Shown here in pieces: positions 8,730-17,161 of a stretch of 64,000 nt of DNA. The notes under the pieces are model-generated. The model saw only the letters and a program-made list of their open reading frames with translations, was not told the DNA's origin and made no database searches. Numbering within the stretch: position 1 is the stretch's first letter; every line of letters begins with the position of its first letter. The translations under genes and the position numbers were made by a program. The DNA comes from Opitutaceae bacterium (GTDB taxonomy: Bacteria > Verrucomicrobiota > Verrucomicrobiia > Opitutales > Opitutaceae): positions 62,001-126,000 of the forward strand of contig JADJZJ010000003.1 in NCBI GenBank assembly GCA_016715765.1, written 5' to 3'.

Positions 8730-10916
8730 ATGGCCACACCCAATCTCGCCAGCGCCCTCCGCCGTTCCCTGCTCATCAAGGTCATCTCCAAGCCGGCCCC
8801 CAGCCGCGAGGACCTGACCTCCGTCATTGAGCTCACCGCCTCCAAGGTGGTCGAGGCGCTGCAGGCGCAGTCGATGACCTTTTACCTCGTGGAGGGCAAC
8901 GACATCGCCTTCAAGCACGTGTTCTATTCCCCCTCGCTCTGGGGCAAGGACAAGGAGAAGGAAAAGCAATTCCAGGAGACCCAGACCAAGCTGCTCGCCC
9001 TCAAGCTCCCGCTCGGCACGGGCAACGTCGGCAAGGTCATCCAGACCGGCGAATCGCTCTTCTTCAACAAGGGCGGCGCCGACGCGGCCAGCCTGATGTC
9101 CATGGCCAAGACCACCGGCTTCGAGGTCAACTCGATGCTCACGGTGCCGCTCAAGTCCAACATCGTCATCGGCGCCATCCAGGTCCTCAACAAGGAGCCC
9201 TCCGCGGGCACCGACGGCCAGTTTACCGACAAGGACCTGACCCTCCTCAAGGAAGTCGCCGAATACTCCTCCGCGCTCATCCAGCGCATGGTGGACCCGA
9301 AGTTCCAGCTCGGCGCCGACGACACCGCCCGCTTCATCGCCAAGCTCACCGACCTGCCGCTCGTCACCAAGATCGAGGAACTGGAGATCGACGACAAGCT
9401 GATCGAGGTCACCGGCGACGCCATCATCCGCCGCGAGGGCATCTTCCCCCACAAGCGCCTCAGCCCGAACTCGGTCGCCGTGGTGATGACCAACCCCCTC
9501 GACTTCGCGAAGCGCGAGTCGTTCTCCCAGGCCACCGAGATGCACATCGAGGAGGTGCGCGTCGTCTCCGCCACGCTCTTCGACAGCCTGCTCCAGAAAT
9601 TCTTCAAGGCCGTCAAGGCCGCCGTCCCGGGCAGCGAGGAAGTGGACATCAGCTCGGTCGCCGACGTCATCAGCACCGCCTACTCCGAGGACGGCAAGAG
9701 CGACGTCAAGGCCAAGGACCTCGAGAGCGAGGACTCCGCCCCCATCATCCAGCTGACCAACCGCATCATCGAGGACGCCTACGTCTCGGGCGCCTCCGAT
9801 ATCCACGTCGAGCCGATGGAAAAGGAGCTGCTGGTCCGCTACCGCATTGACGGTCTCTGCCAGGAAAAGCTGCGCCTGCCCAAGCAGGTCTCCAACGCGC
9901 TCGTCACCCGCCTGAAGATCATGTGCAACCTCGACATCGCCGAGCGCCGGTTGCCGCAGGACGGCCGTATCGTCTTCAAGAATTACACGAAGAAGAACAT
10001 GGACATCGATCTGCGTGTCGCCACCGCCCCCATGAAGGACGGCGAAAAGGTGGTCATGCGTATCCTGGACAAGACCAAGTCCACCCTGCCCCTGCCCGCC
10101 CTGGGTTTCTCCGACGAGAACCTCGCCCGCTACCGCGAGTGCATCCGCCAGCCCTACGGCATGATCCTGCACTGCGGCCCCACCGGTTCCGGCAAGTCCA
10201 TGACCCTTTACTCCGCGCTCGGCGAGGTGAACACCCCCGACGTGAACATCCAGACGGCCGAGGATCCCATCGAGTACACCCTGGCCGGCATCAACCAGAT
10301 GCAGATGAGCCGCCAGATCGGCCTCACCTTCGAGCGCGCCCTGCGGTGCTATCTCCGTATGGATCCCGACATCATCCTCGTCGGTGAAATCCGCGACAAG
10401 GAAACCGCCCAGATCGCGGTCGAGGCCGCGCTCACCGGTCACTTGCTCGTCTCCACCCTGCACACCAACGACGCCCCCTCGACCGTCGCCCGTATCGGCG
10501 AGATGGGCGTGGAGTGCTTCAACATCTCCGCCGCGCTCGTCTGCGTGTGCGCCCAGCGTCTGCTCCGCCGCGTCTGCAAGAACTGCAAGCAGCCCTACGA
10601 GCCCAAGGAGCGCGAGGCCGAGTTGCTGCAGAAGGCCATCGGCTGGAGCGGCCAGATCTTCAAGGCCAACCCCTCGGGTTGCCCCACCTGCAGCGGCAGC
10701 GGTTACAAGGGCCGCGTCGGCATCCACGAGCTCATGGTCAACAGCGAGGAGCTCACCGAGGGCATCAACAAGGAGGTCGAGGTCGCGCAGCTCAAGCGCA
10801 TCGCCATGAAGAACGGCATGAAGACCCTCCACCAGGACTCGATGCTCAAGGTCAAGATGGGCCTCACCACCATCGAGGAAGCCCTCGTCAACGTCCCGCC
10901 GGATCTGATTCTCTGA
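8730..10916 (+). CDS. GAF-domain-containing GspE/PilB-type secretion/pilus assembly ATPase
   Basis: 728 residues. The cytoplasmic motor ATPase of a type II secretion or type IV pilus machine. Residues about 20-190 look like a GAF sensory domain (VIELTASKVVEALQAQ ... VIGAIQVLNKE ... LLKEVAEYSSALIQR), in place of a standard N-terminal region; residues about 195-330 are a poorly conserved MshEN-like linker. The motor part has SGASDIHVEP, Walker A GPTGSGKS (about 483-490), Asp box AEDPIEYTL, Walker B DIILVGEIRD and His box TGHLLVSTLHTN. A zinc site is formed by CKNCKQ (near 617) and CPTCSGSG (near 650). No other secretion or pilus gene is in the window, so the gene stands alone. Codons are strongly C-ending, suggesting good expression. 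Confidence 0.93.
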   Translation: MATPNLASALRRSLLIKVISKPAPSREDLTSVIELTASKVVEALQAQSMTFYLVEGNDIAFKHVFYSPSLWGKDKEKEKQFQETQTKLLALKLPLGTGNVGKVIQTGESLFFNKGGADAASLMSMAKTTGFEVNSMLTVPLKSNIVIGAIQVLNKEPSAGTDGQFTDKDLTLLKEVAEYSSALIQRMVDPKFQLGADDTARFIAKLTDLPLVTKIEELEIDDKLIEVTGDAIIRREGIFPHKRLSPNSVAVVMTNPLDFAKRESFSQATEMHIEEVRVVSATLFDSLLQKFFKAVKAAVPGSEEVDISSVADVISTAYSEDGKSDVKAKDLESEDSAPIIQLTNRIIEDAYVSGASDIHVEPMEKELLVRYRIDGLCQEKLRLPKQVSNALVTRLKIMCNLDIAERRLPQDGRIVFKNYTKKNMDIDLRVATAPMKDGEKVVMRILDKTKSTLPLPALGFSDENLARYRECIRQPYGMILHCGPTGSGKSMTLYSALGEVNTPDVNIQTAEDPIEYTLAGINQMQMSRQIGLTFERALRCYLRMDPDIILVGEIRDKETAQIAVEAALTGHLLVSTLHTNDAPSTVARIGEMGVECFNISAALVCVCAQRLLRRVCKNCKQPYEPKEREAELLQKAIGWSGQIFKANPSGCPTCSGSGYKGRVGIHELMVNSEELTEGINKEVEVAQLKRIAMKNGMKTLHQDSMLKVKMGLTTIEEALVNVPPDLIL

Positions 10917-10974
10917 GGTCGCGGCCTTTGCCAGAGACAGGAGCCTGCTCGCAGGCGATTCACCGTAGTCTGCG

Positions 10975-11069
10975 GTCAAAACGTAGTGCCGGCTTTAGCC
11001 GGCACTGGTTCATTAACGTCAATAACTGCGCTGCGTCCCAACCGCGGGCTGAAGCACCGCGCTACGAGA
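10975..11069. repeat. Dispersed repeat with CGTAGTGCCGGC core, copy 1
   Basis: This roughly 95-base unit is repeated in the same orientation at 11682-11776 (cgtagtgccggcttcagccg, then ggttcrttaacgtcaa and gcgggctgaagcaccgcg). The two copies flank the small membrane-protein gene at 11183-11614. Each contains the small hairpin gccggc-ttnagcc-ggc. The 267-base gap from 10917 to 11182 holds no other feature that I can support. Confidence 0.85.
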
Positions 11070-11182
11070 TCGGCTTTTCAGCCTTCCGCCGGTGGGTGCT
11101 CCGGCCTCGTGTAGCATTTGAATACGGGGACGTTTATTCGACATTGCCATGTCAAGGTCCCAACATCGTCGCAGTTCCCCCA

Positions 11183-11614
11183 TCATTCAGCCGCGCCACG
11201 AATGACCGCATAGAGGACAATGCCGCCGAGGGCCATGGACACCATGCCGAGCCACTTGAGGAAGGGGATCACCCGGGGCACCGCGCGTTGGGCAAAACGG
11301 CGATGGAGCGTCCACGGAACACAAATCAGGACGGCGGTGGTGATAAGAATGACCCAGCCAATGACAGCAAAGGCGCCGGCGAATTGCATGTTGGGCGCAC
11401 GCAGCACCAAGGCTCCACCCACGGCAAGCCGGAGGCCCAGTTCCAGGTAGTGGCTGAAAGCGGATCCGGCAAAACCGAGGAGAAAACGGGCGGCCAGCGC
11501 CGGCGCGAAAAACGCCGCCAGCGCCAGTCCGATGAAATAAAGCCCGGTCAGCAAAACCACGGCCGCAGCGAACAGGTCGATCATGTGTTCGCATTCGTGG
11601 CAGAGAGTTTCCAT
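11183..11614 (-). CDS. Small integral membrane protein, function unknown
   Basis: 143 residues from the ATG at 11614, chosen because AAGG lies about 10 bases upstream. Four hydrophobic helices can be drawn: LFAAAVVLLTGLYFIGLALA, an alanine-rich FFAPALAARFLLGFAGSAF region, FAVIGWVILITTAVLICVPW, and WLGMVSMALGGIVLYAVI. The N-terminus METLCHECEHMI has two Cys and two His, which could bind a metal or just be coincidence. The gene is bracketed by two direct copies of the same dispersed repeat. No family assignment can be made from motifs. Confidence 0.7.
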   Translation of the reverse strand: METLCHECEHMIDLFAAAVVLLTGLYFIGLALAAFFAPALAARFLLGFAGSAFSHYLELGLRLAVGGALVLRAPNMQFAGAFAVIGWVILITTAVLICVPWTLHRRFAQRAVPRVIPFLKWLGMVSMALGGIVLYAVIRGAAE

Positions 11615-11681
11615 TAAATCACGACCTTTAGGTATGTCGGCCCAACATTCTGGCGAAGGCCGGAACTGGATCAGCCCGGCA

Positions 11682-11776
11682 GTCATAACGTAGTGCCGGC
11701 TTCAGCCGGTACTGGTTCGTTAACGTCAAACACGACGCTGCGTCCCAAGCGCGGGCTGAAGCACCGCGCCACGAGA
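11682..11776. repeat. Dispersed repeat with CGTAGTGCCGGC core, copy 2
   Basis: Direct repeat of 10975-11069, about 85-90% identical by eye, same orientation. It ends nine bases before the stop codon of the DUF2164 gene. Confidence 0.85.
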
Positions 11777-11784
11777 CCACCCGG

Positions 11785-12045
11785 TCACCTCTTCCGCTTC
11801 GACTGCCAATACGTGAACGGGGGCTCAAAGCAGGTAGCCGGCAAATCTTCGAGGCGCTTCCGGAAAAACTCCTCCGCGTCCTGCACGCCGCGATTATAGC
11901 CGAGCGGAACGATTTCCTTCAGCAGGTAGTCGAGAAGCAGCCGCGCCCGGAGGTCGCTGAGCTCCCCGTCCATTTCGTCGGCGAAGTATTGCTTGAGCGA
12001 GTGCGTCGCGGCCTCGCGTTCCTGCGGGTTCAATTCGATGGGCAT
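11785..12045 (-). CDS. DUF2164 family protein
   Basis: 86 residues from the ATG at 12045, preceded by AGGAG about nine bases upstream. The pattern of basic/acidic helices with SLKQYFADEMDGELSDLRA then LLLDYLLKEIVPLGYNRGVQDA is the DUF2164 signature (LLDY ... G..YN.G..DA). Proteins of this family are small, soluble and uncharacterised. It lies downstream of the NMT1-type lipoprotein gene on the same strand with a 94-base gap, so co-transcription is possible. Confidence 0.82.
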   Translation of the reverse strand: MPIELNPQEREAATHSLKQYFADEMDGELSDLRARLLLDYLLKEIVPLGYNRGVQDAEEFFRKRLEDLPATCFEPPFTYWQSKRKR

Positions 12046-12139
12046 GGGCAACAGCTCCTGCACCGACCCTGCCCAATCCCCGGCGAATGACACGGCAAAT
12101 TATCGCAACTCCCCCCGATCCTCCGCGCAATGACTGGAA

Positions 12140-13138
12140 TCACTTCGATTGAGCCGGCAGATACGCGGTCGTCGCCACCGCGTCGGCGCGCAGCGCCTTT
12201 TCCAGTACTCCGAATTCCAGGAGCCGGTCGATTTCCTGCTGGATGCGCTCAAGATTAAGCCGGCCGGTCGCCTCCCCACGTTCCGCATGCCCCGAAACCA
12301 GGGCATGCTCGATGAGCGCCTGGCGTGAAAAAGCCAGCTGGCCCGCGGTCATGTCACGGTTCCGCGCGAGAATCAGCTGATGCGCCGGGGCGGGATCATT
12401 CGTGATGTAATCCTGCCAGCCGCGAATCGAGGCCGCCACAAATGCGCGCACGATTTCAGGCTCCTTCCGGAGCAACTCGCGCCGGCAGATCACGGCATGA
12501 TAAATATCGTAGCCGGTGGCGGTCAGGGGCAGGACGCGGACCGCCACGCCCTTTTGCCGGGCAAAATAGGGTTCGCTGGTGAGGAAACACTGCTGGATGA
12601 CGGACCGGTCCACCAGGAAGCTCGCCAGTCCGTAACTCGTCGGCACGAGGCCGAATTTGATGCCATACTTCTGCTGGATGTAGGGAATCCACGTCATCCC
12701 GACCGCGGCGGTCACGGTGCGTCCGTCCAGATCGGGGAAATCCTTCACCGGATCATCCGCATGCAGGAGCAGGGCCTGGGGATCATGCTGGAGGGTCGCC
12801 ATCACCATCATGAGCGGCAAACCGCGGCTGACCGCGAGGATGGCGTCGTCACCGCGGTTCATGCCGAAGTCCGCCTCGCCCTTCGCCACCTTCAGTTTGA
12901 TGCCAGCCCCGGGTCCGCCGGTGAGGATGTCAACGTCCAGCCCGGCCTCGCGGTAATAGCCCTTGGCCAGCGCCTGGTAGAACCCGCCGTGCTCGGCCTG
13001 CGCAAACCAGTCCGACTGGAACACCACCTTGCGCAGGGCCGCATCCCCGGCCGGCTGACGCGGACAACCGGTCAGCCCGAGCGCAACCAGGCCCAACCAG
13101 ACAAGAAGCAGCGACGGCACTTTCACGGCCGTGACCAT
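12140..13138 (-). CDS. ABC transporter substrate-binding lipoprotein of the NMT1/ThiY type
   Basis: 332 residues. The signal peptide ends in a lipobox LTGC (Cys about 25). The mature region QSDWFAQAEHGGFYQALAKG with AGLDVDILTGGPG resembles the NMT1/ThiY family that binds thiamine pyrimidine precursors, nitrate/sulfonates or related small ligands. MTWIPYIQQKYGI and VVATAYLP-like C-terminal helices fit the same fold. The permease and ATPase of such a system are not adjacent, so it is an orphan here. A divergent amidase gene shares a 64-base promoter gap, which hints that the transported compound may be an amide or formamide (inference). Confidence 0.83.
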   Translation of the reverse strand: MVTAVKVPSLLLVWLGLVALGLTGCPRQPAGDAALRKVVFQSDWFAQAEHGGFYQALAKGYYREAGLDVDILTGGPGAGIKLKVAKGEADFGMNRGDDAILAVSRGLPLMMVMATLQHDPQALLLHADDPVKDFPDLDGRTVTAAVGMTWIPYIQQKYGIKFGLVPTSYGLASFLVDRSVIQQCFLTSEPYFARQKGVAVRVLPLTATGYDIYHAVICRRELLRKEPEIVRAFVAASIRGWQDYITNDPAPAHQLILARNRDMTAGQLAFSRQALIEHALVSGHAERGEATGRLNLERIQQEIDRLLEFGVLEKALRADAVATTAYLPAQSK

Positions 13139-13202
13139 GCCGCCGGTTTGCGCAAGGGGCGAGTCTCAAGCGCGTAATATTGCACCGCGGTCCGGTGCCG
13201 CC

Positions 13203-14462
13203 ATGATCGCGGCGATGAATTTCGCCGCCTGGCATGACCTTACTCCTGAAGACGCCGCACGGCATCTCCTGGCCCGCGTCGCCAGCCTGTCCCCGGACCA
13301 GCGCCGTGCCACCCTTGCCAGCCTCCCGGATGAAGCGGCGCTCACCGCCCGCTTTGCAGCGTCCGACCGCAGTTCGCCGTTCGGGGCGGTGCCGTATTTC
13401 GCCAAGGACCTCTTCGACGTCGCCGGCGAACCCACGCGGGCCGGTTCCACCTTTCTGCCCGAGGTGCGGCCCTTGCCGACTCGTGACTCCGCCCTCGTCG
13501 CCCGCCTGCGCACCCTGGGCGCGGTGCTGGCGGGCAAATCGCACCTGCATGAGTTCGCCTACGGCCTGACCGGCGAGAACCCGCACTACGGCGACTGCGA
13601 ACATCCGCACTTCCCCGGCCGCACCACCGGCGGATCCAGCAGCGGTTCCGCGGCGCTGGTGGCGGCGGGCGTGGTCCCGTTCGCCCTCGGCACCGACACC
13701 GGTTGCTCGGTGCGCCTGCCTGCGGCCTTCTGCGGATTGCATGGCTTCCGCCTCACGCCGCACGACGAGTGGATTTGCGATGTGTTTCCGCTCGCGCCGA
13801 CCTTCGACACCGCCGGGTGGTTCACCACCACCGCGGCCGACATGCGCCACGCGCTCGGCGCCCTCATCGGCTGGCGGCAAAGTGAGCGCGAACCGCGCGG
13901 AGCCTATCTGGCCTGGCCCGGGATGGATCCGGAGGTGGCATCCGCCTGTCAGCGGACCGCGGACACGTTCTGCCTGCCGGCGGAGGCGGCCATGCAGCGC
14001 GACCTGCACGAAGCCTTCGTCCCCGCCGCGGACGCGTACTCCACCATCGTGGCCCACGAAGCCTTCGCCGGTCATCGCGCGTGGTTCGGGCAATACCGCG
14101 AGCGCTATGATCCGGCGGTGCGGGCCAGGATTGAGGCGGGGTCGCGTCTCACCGGGCAGCAGGTCGCCGCCGCGAAGGCCACCCTCGCGAGCGTGCGGCT
14201 CAAGTGGACCCAATATTTCCTGACCTTTGATTTCCTGGTGCTGGCGGCAGCGCCGTGCGCCGCGCTGACCAAGGCCGAATGCACCCTCGCCAACCGCCAG
14301 CGCATCCTCGCGCTGACCGCCCCCGCCAGCGTGGGCGGACTGCCGGTGCTCACTTTGCCCGTACCGCTCCCGGGTGGTTTGACCGCCGGGTTGCAGGTGA
14401 TCGTCAACCATCCGCAAAGCCCGGTGCTGCCGTGGGTGCTCGGGCGGAAGGAATTCTCATAA
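13203..14462 (+). CDS. Amidase signature family enzyme
   Basis: Hydrolyses a carboxylic amide to acid plus ammonia using the Ser-cisSer-Lys triad. The Lys is in PYFAKDLFDV (near residue 68), the cis-Ser in GRTTGGSSSGSAA (near 145), and the nucleophile Ser in GTDTGCSVRLPAAFCG (near 170; the usual GGS is GCS here). 419 residues from the ATG at 13203; a second ATG at 13215 is equally possible and an upstream GTG at 13131 is unlikely because it would overlap the divergent gene. It is shorter than GatA (about 485 residues) and lacks a GatB/GatC neighbour, so a catabolic amidase is more likely. Confidence 0.88.
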   Translation: MIAAMNFAAWHDLTPEDAARHLLARVASLSPDQRRATLASLPDEAALTARFAASDRSSPFGAVPYFAKDLFDVAGEPTRAGSTFLPEVRPLPTRDSALVARLRTLGAVLAGKSHLHEFAYGLTGENPHYGDCEHPHFPGRTTGGSSSGSAALVAAGVVPFALGTDTGCSVRLPAAFCGLHGFRLTPHDEWICDVFPLAPTFDTAGWFTTTAADMRHALGALIGWRQSEREPRGAYLAWPGMDPEVASACQRTADTFCLPAEAAMQRDLHEAFVPAADAYSTIVAHEAFAGHRAWFGQYRERYDPAVRARIEAGSRLTGQQVAAAKATLASVRLKWTQYFLTFDFLVLAAAPCAALTKAECTLANRQRILALTAPASVGGLPVLTLPVPLPGGLTAGLQVIVNHPQSPVLPWVLGRKEFS

Positions 14463-14464
14463 CT

Positions 14465-14683
14465 GTAGGGCGGGGTCTCCGACGGGTCCTCCGCAGCCTC
14501 GGCGAAGGAGGAACCCCGCCGAGCGGGCCAGCGGCCCGCGCTCCCAGGGCTTCGTTCTCTTTCTCGTAATCGTTCTCGTTCTCGATACGCACGTCCAAGC
14601 CGAGAAAGAGAAAGATAAAGAGAACGAGAAAGATTTGAAATTCGCGGGAGACTGAAAGGCGGGGTTCGGAGACCCCGCCCTAC
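14465..14683. repeat. Nested composite palindrome (GTAGGGCGGGG outside, CTTTCTCGTAATCGTTCTCG inside)
   Basis: Outer arms gtagggcggggtctccga (14465) and ggcggggttcggagaccccg ending ccctac (14659-14683) enclose inner arms of gttctctttctcgtaatcgt type (from 14550) and agagaacgagaaagatt (to about 14636). A second element with the same nesting, outer and inner, is at 30804-30986. A GC-rich hairpin around gcgggccagcggcccgc lies between the left outer and left inner arms. The whole gap between amidase and amidohydrolase genes consists of this element. Confidence 0.88.
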
Positions 14684-14696
14684 AACAAAACTCTGC

Positions 14697-15578
14697 TCAT
14701 AGCTTCAACAAACGCCGGGCGTTGCCGGACACGATCGCCTTCAGCTGATCCGCATTCAATTCCGAGCGGTGCGCCTCGGCGATGAGGCGGTCCATGTTCG
14801 GACGCGGATCGATCTTCGGATACACGTTGAGCGGATAATCCGATCCGAACAGCACCCGCTCCGCCGCTACTCTCGCGCAAAATTTCCGCCAGATGTCCTG
14901 CCCGTAGAGCAGCGGCGAGGCGGCGGTGTCGTAACAGATGTTACCGGGCAATTCCTCCTCGCCGCGCAGCGGCAGCAGGCCGCCCCAGTGGGCGAGGACG
15001 AAGGTGGTCCGCGGAAATTTTCGCGCCACGCGGACGAAATCCTGCAGCGGGGTCTCCACGCGGCCGGGATAGTCGCGGCTGTCGGGATCGGTCACGTGCA
15101 GGTTCACCGGCAGGCCATGTTGACCGGCGAATTCCATGGCAGCCTCAAAGACCGGATCGTCCATCCGGTAACCCTGCGAATGCGGGGATAGTTCTCCCAG
15201 ACCGGTCAGTCCTGCGTCCCGGCTCGCATTCAGCTCGTCCAGCACACCCTGTCGCCCGGCGGCGGAATGCAGGGTGGCGAAGGCCGAGAGCCGGTCGGGA
15301 TGCTGGCGCACGCACGCGGCGTAGAAACGGTTCTGCCAGCGGCACGTCTCCGGCTTCTCCCAATACCACCCGAGCAGGACGGACCGGGCCACGCCGGCCC
15401 GGTCCATGGCGCGCAGCAATTCATCCACGGAAGGGAAATCCTGCACTGGGGTACCGTCCTTGCGCCGCCGCGTGCTGAGCCGGGCCCAGTGGGACTCGCC
15501 CGCCGCGGCCGCCCATCCGGCCGGGTCGCGGTTCGCTTCCGTCGGATAGAGATGCACGTGGGCGTCAATGAGGGTCAC
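14697..15578 (-). CDS. Amidohydrolase-2 family metal-dependent hydrolase
   Basis: 293 residues, TIM-barrel amidohydrolase. N-terminal metal motif IDAHVHLYP (H-x-H), a central LPVNLHVTD with metal-binding His, FVLAHWGGLLPL with a further His, and C-terminal RVLFGSDYPLN, the family's catalytic Asp motif. Such enzymes are lactonases, decarboxylases or hydrolases; the substrate cannot be inferred. It stands alone on the minus strand between an amidase and a purine cluster on the plus strand. Confidence 0.87.
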   Translation of the reverse strand: MTLIDAHVHLYPTEANRDPAGWAAAAGESHWARLSTRRRKDGTPVQDFPSVDELLRAMDRAGVARSVLLGWYWEKPETCRWQNRFYAACVRQHPDRLSAFATLHSAAGRQGVLDELNASRDAGLTGLGELSPHSQGYRMDDPVFEAAMEFAGQHGLPVNLHVTDPDSRDYPGRVETPLQDFVRVARKFPRTTFVLAHWGGLLPLRGEEELPGNICYDTAASPLLYGQDIWRKFCARVAAERVLFGSDYPLNVYPKIDPRPNMDRLIAEAHRSELNADQLKAIVSGNARRLLKL

Positions 15579-15680
15579 GACGGAAACGTAACGTGTCGGT
15601 GACGCGGCTCCAGTTTGTTTTGCCAGTGCGCGGCGGGATTTCTATTTGCGACCCAATCGGGGGTCCTGCTACATGCCGGT

Positions 15681-17102
15681 ATGCAGCGAGTTTTCCTGAT
15701 GTTTATTGCGACCGCCTGTCTCTTGGCGGCACGCACCGGTGACTTTTCCGCGCGGTTCGAGGAACTCCGCCGGCAGGCGCAGCCGGCGGAACTGTACGCC
15801 CTGCTCTACGACCTGCCCAAGGGGGGTGATCTGCACAACCATGCCGGCGGTTCCAACATCGCGGAATGGATGCTCGCGATCCTGACCGATCCGCAACGCA
15901 ACGGCGGCGATGCGTTTTACACGCGCCTCCGCTTTGCCGCCGAGCCCGACGCCATCGCCGCCACCGCGCGCTTTCACACCATCCGCCAGAACACCCATGA
16001 CCGTTTTCCGCCCGCCAGGCAGGCCGAATACGTGCCGCTCACCGCCCTGACTGCCACGGAACGCGCCGCCTGGTGCGATGCCTTCCGGCTCGATGCACCC
16101 GGCGAAGGGCGGGCGGAGTTTTTCAACGTCATCTGGGCCCGGCTCGGCGATATCGGCCGCAATCCCCACGTGCGGATCGAATTGCTCGCGGAGAACATCA
16201 AGGCCTTCGCCGCCGAGGGCCTCTGCTACCTGGAGACCCAGTTCGGCGTTGACGGTTTCGTCGCCAATGACGGCCGGGCCATTTCACCCGATGACGGCCT
16301 GGCCATGGTGCGCCGCCGGCTGGCACAGCCGGATGTCGCCGGCACCGGCCTGGTCGTACGGTTCCAGGACGGGATCATCCGCTTTGCCCCGCGCGCCGAA
16401 CAACAGTTGCGTGAACGCTACGCCTTCGTTTCCGCCCACCGCGACCTCTGGGTCGGGCTCAACATGGTCGGTCTGGAAGAGCGGGGTCCGGGGCATCCCG
16501 GACGCTTCCTGGAAACCTTCCGCGAACTGCGCCGCACCCTGCCCGCCATCCCGCTATCAATCCATGCGGGCGAGATGGACGGCCCCAATTCACATGTCCG
16601 CGACACCCTGTTGCTCGGGGCCACGCGCATCGGGCACGGCGTGAATCTCATCAAGGACCCTGACACCCTGCTCCTCCTCCAGCAATCGCGCCGTGTCCTG
16701 ATTGAGATCAATCTCATCTCCAACCGTCTCCTCGAATACACGCCCGACCTGGCCCGGCATCCCTTTCCGGAATACCTCCGCACCGGCATTCCCGTCTGCC
16801 TCAATACCGACGACCGGGGCATGTGGGACAGCAACCTGACCGACGAATATTACACGGCGGTCACCACCTATGATCTCACCTGGGACGAACTGGTCGCACT
16901 CGGACGCAATTCCCTGGTCCACGCGTTCGTCGAGCCGGAGGTGAAGGCCCGTCTGCTGGCCGATTACGAGGCCCGCATCGCCGCCTTCATGGAGCGCTAT
17001 GGCGCGGACAGTGTTGCCGGGGCCCTGATGCGACTGCGCGCGGTCAAACCCGTCAGCTACGGCTACGCACGCCGCACCTGGGGTTTCAGCTTTGCCCCGT
17101 GA
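15681..17102 (+). CDS. Exported adenosine deaminase family protein
   Basis: 473 residues from the ATG at 15681 (MQRVFLMFIATACLLAA, a signal peptide). Adenosine deaminases hydrolyse adenosine to inosine plus ammonia. Zinc ligands and catalytic motifs are visible: GGDLHNHAGG (H-x-H), SIHAGEMDGP (catalytic HAGE), TRIGHGVNL (His) and CLNTDDRGM (Asp pair). The extra N-terminal helical segment before the HxH motif and the secretion signal recall the secreted ADGF/CECR1 branch rather than the 340-residue cytoplasmic enzyme. The following gene is a purine permease 59 bases downstream, so the pair looks like a scavenging unit for extracellular nucleosides. Confidence 0.88.
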   Translation: MQRVFLMFIATACLLAARTGDFSARFEELRRQAQPAELYALLYDLPKGGDLHNHAGGSNIAEWMLAILTDPQRNGGDAFYTRLRFAAEPDAIAATARFHTIRQNTHDRFPPARQAEYVPLTALTATERAAWCDAFRLDAPGEGRAEFFNVIWARLGDIGRNPHVRIELLAENIKAFAAEGLCYLETQFGVDGFVANDGRAISPDDGLAMVRRRLAQPDVAGTGLVVRFQDGIIRFAPRAEQQLRERYAFVSAHRDLWVGLNMVGLEERGPGHPGRFLETFRELRRTLPAIPLSIHAGEMDGPNSHVRDTLLLGATRIGHGVNLIKDPDTLLLLQQSRRVLIEINLISNRLLEYTPDLARHPFPEYLRTGIPVCLNTDDRGMWDSNLTDEYYTAVTTYDLTWDELVALGRNSLVHAFVEPEVKARLLADYEARIAAFMERYGADSVAGALMRLRAVKPVSYGYARRTWGFSFAP

Positions 17103-17161
17103 CGCGCGGGATTTCCTGATTTGCCTCGGACGCGAATAGCGCCCTCCCTGCATCTCTGCGC

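Noticed and set aside
7833..10979. 1048-codon minus-strand frame opposite the GspE-like gene
   Set aside because: Antisense shadow of a well-supported ATPase gene; low-complexity Asp/Gly/Leu/His composition.
10975..11776. Composite transposon around the small membrane gene
   Set aside because: No transposase gene or terminal inverted repeats and no visible target duplication; the flanking units are ordinary dispersed repeats.
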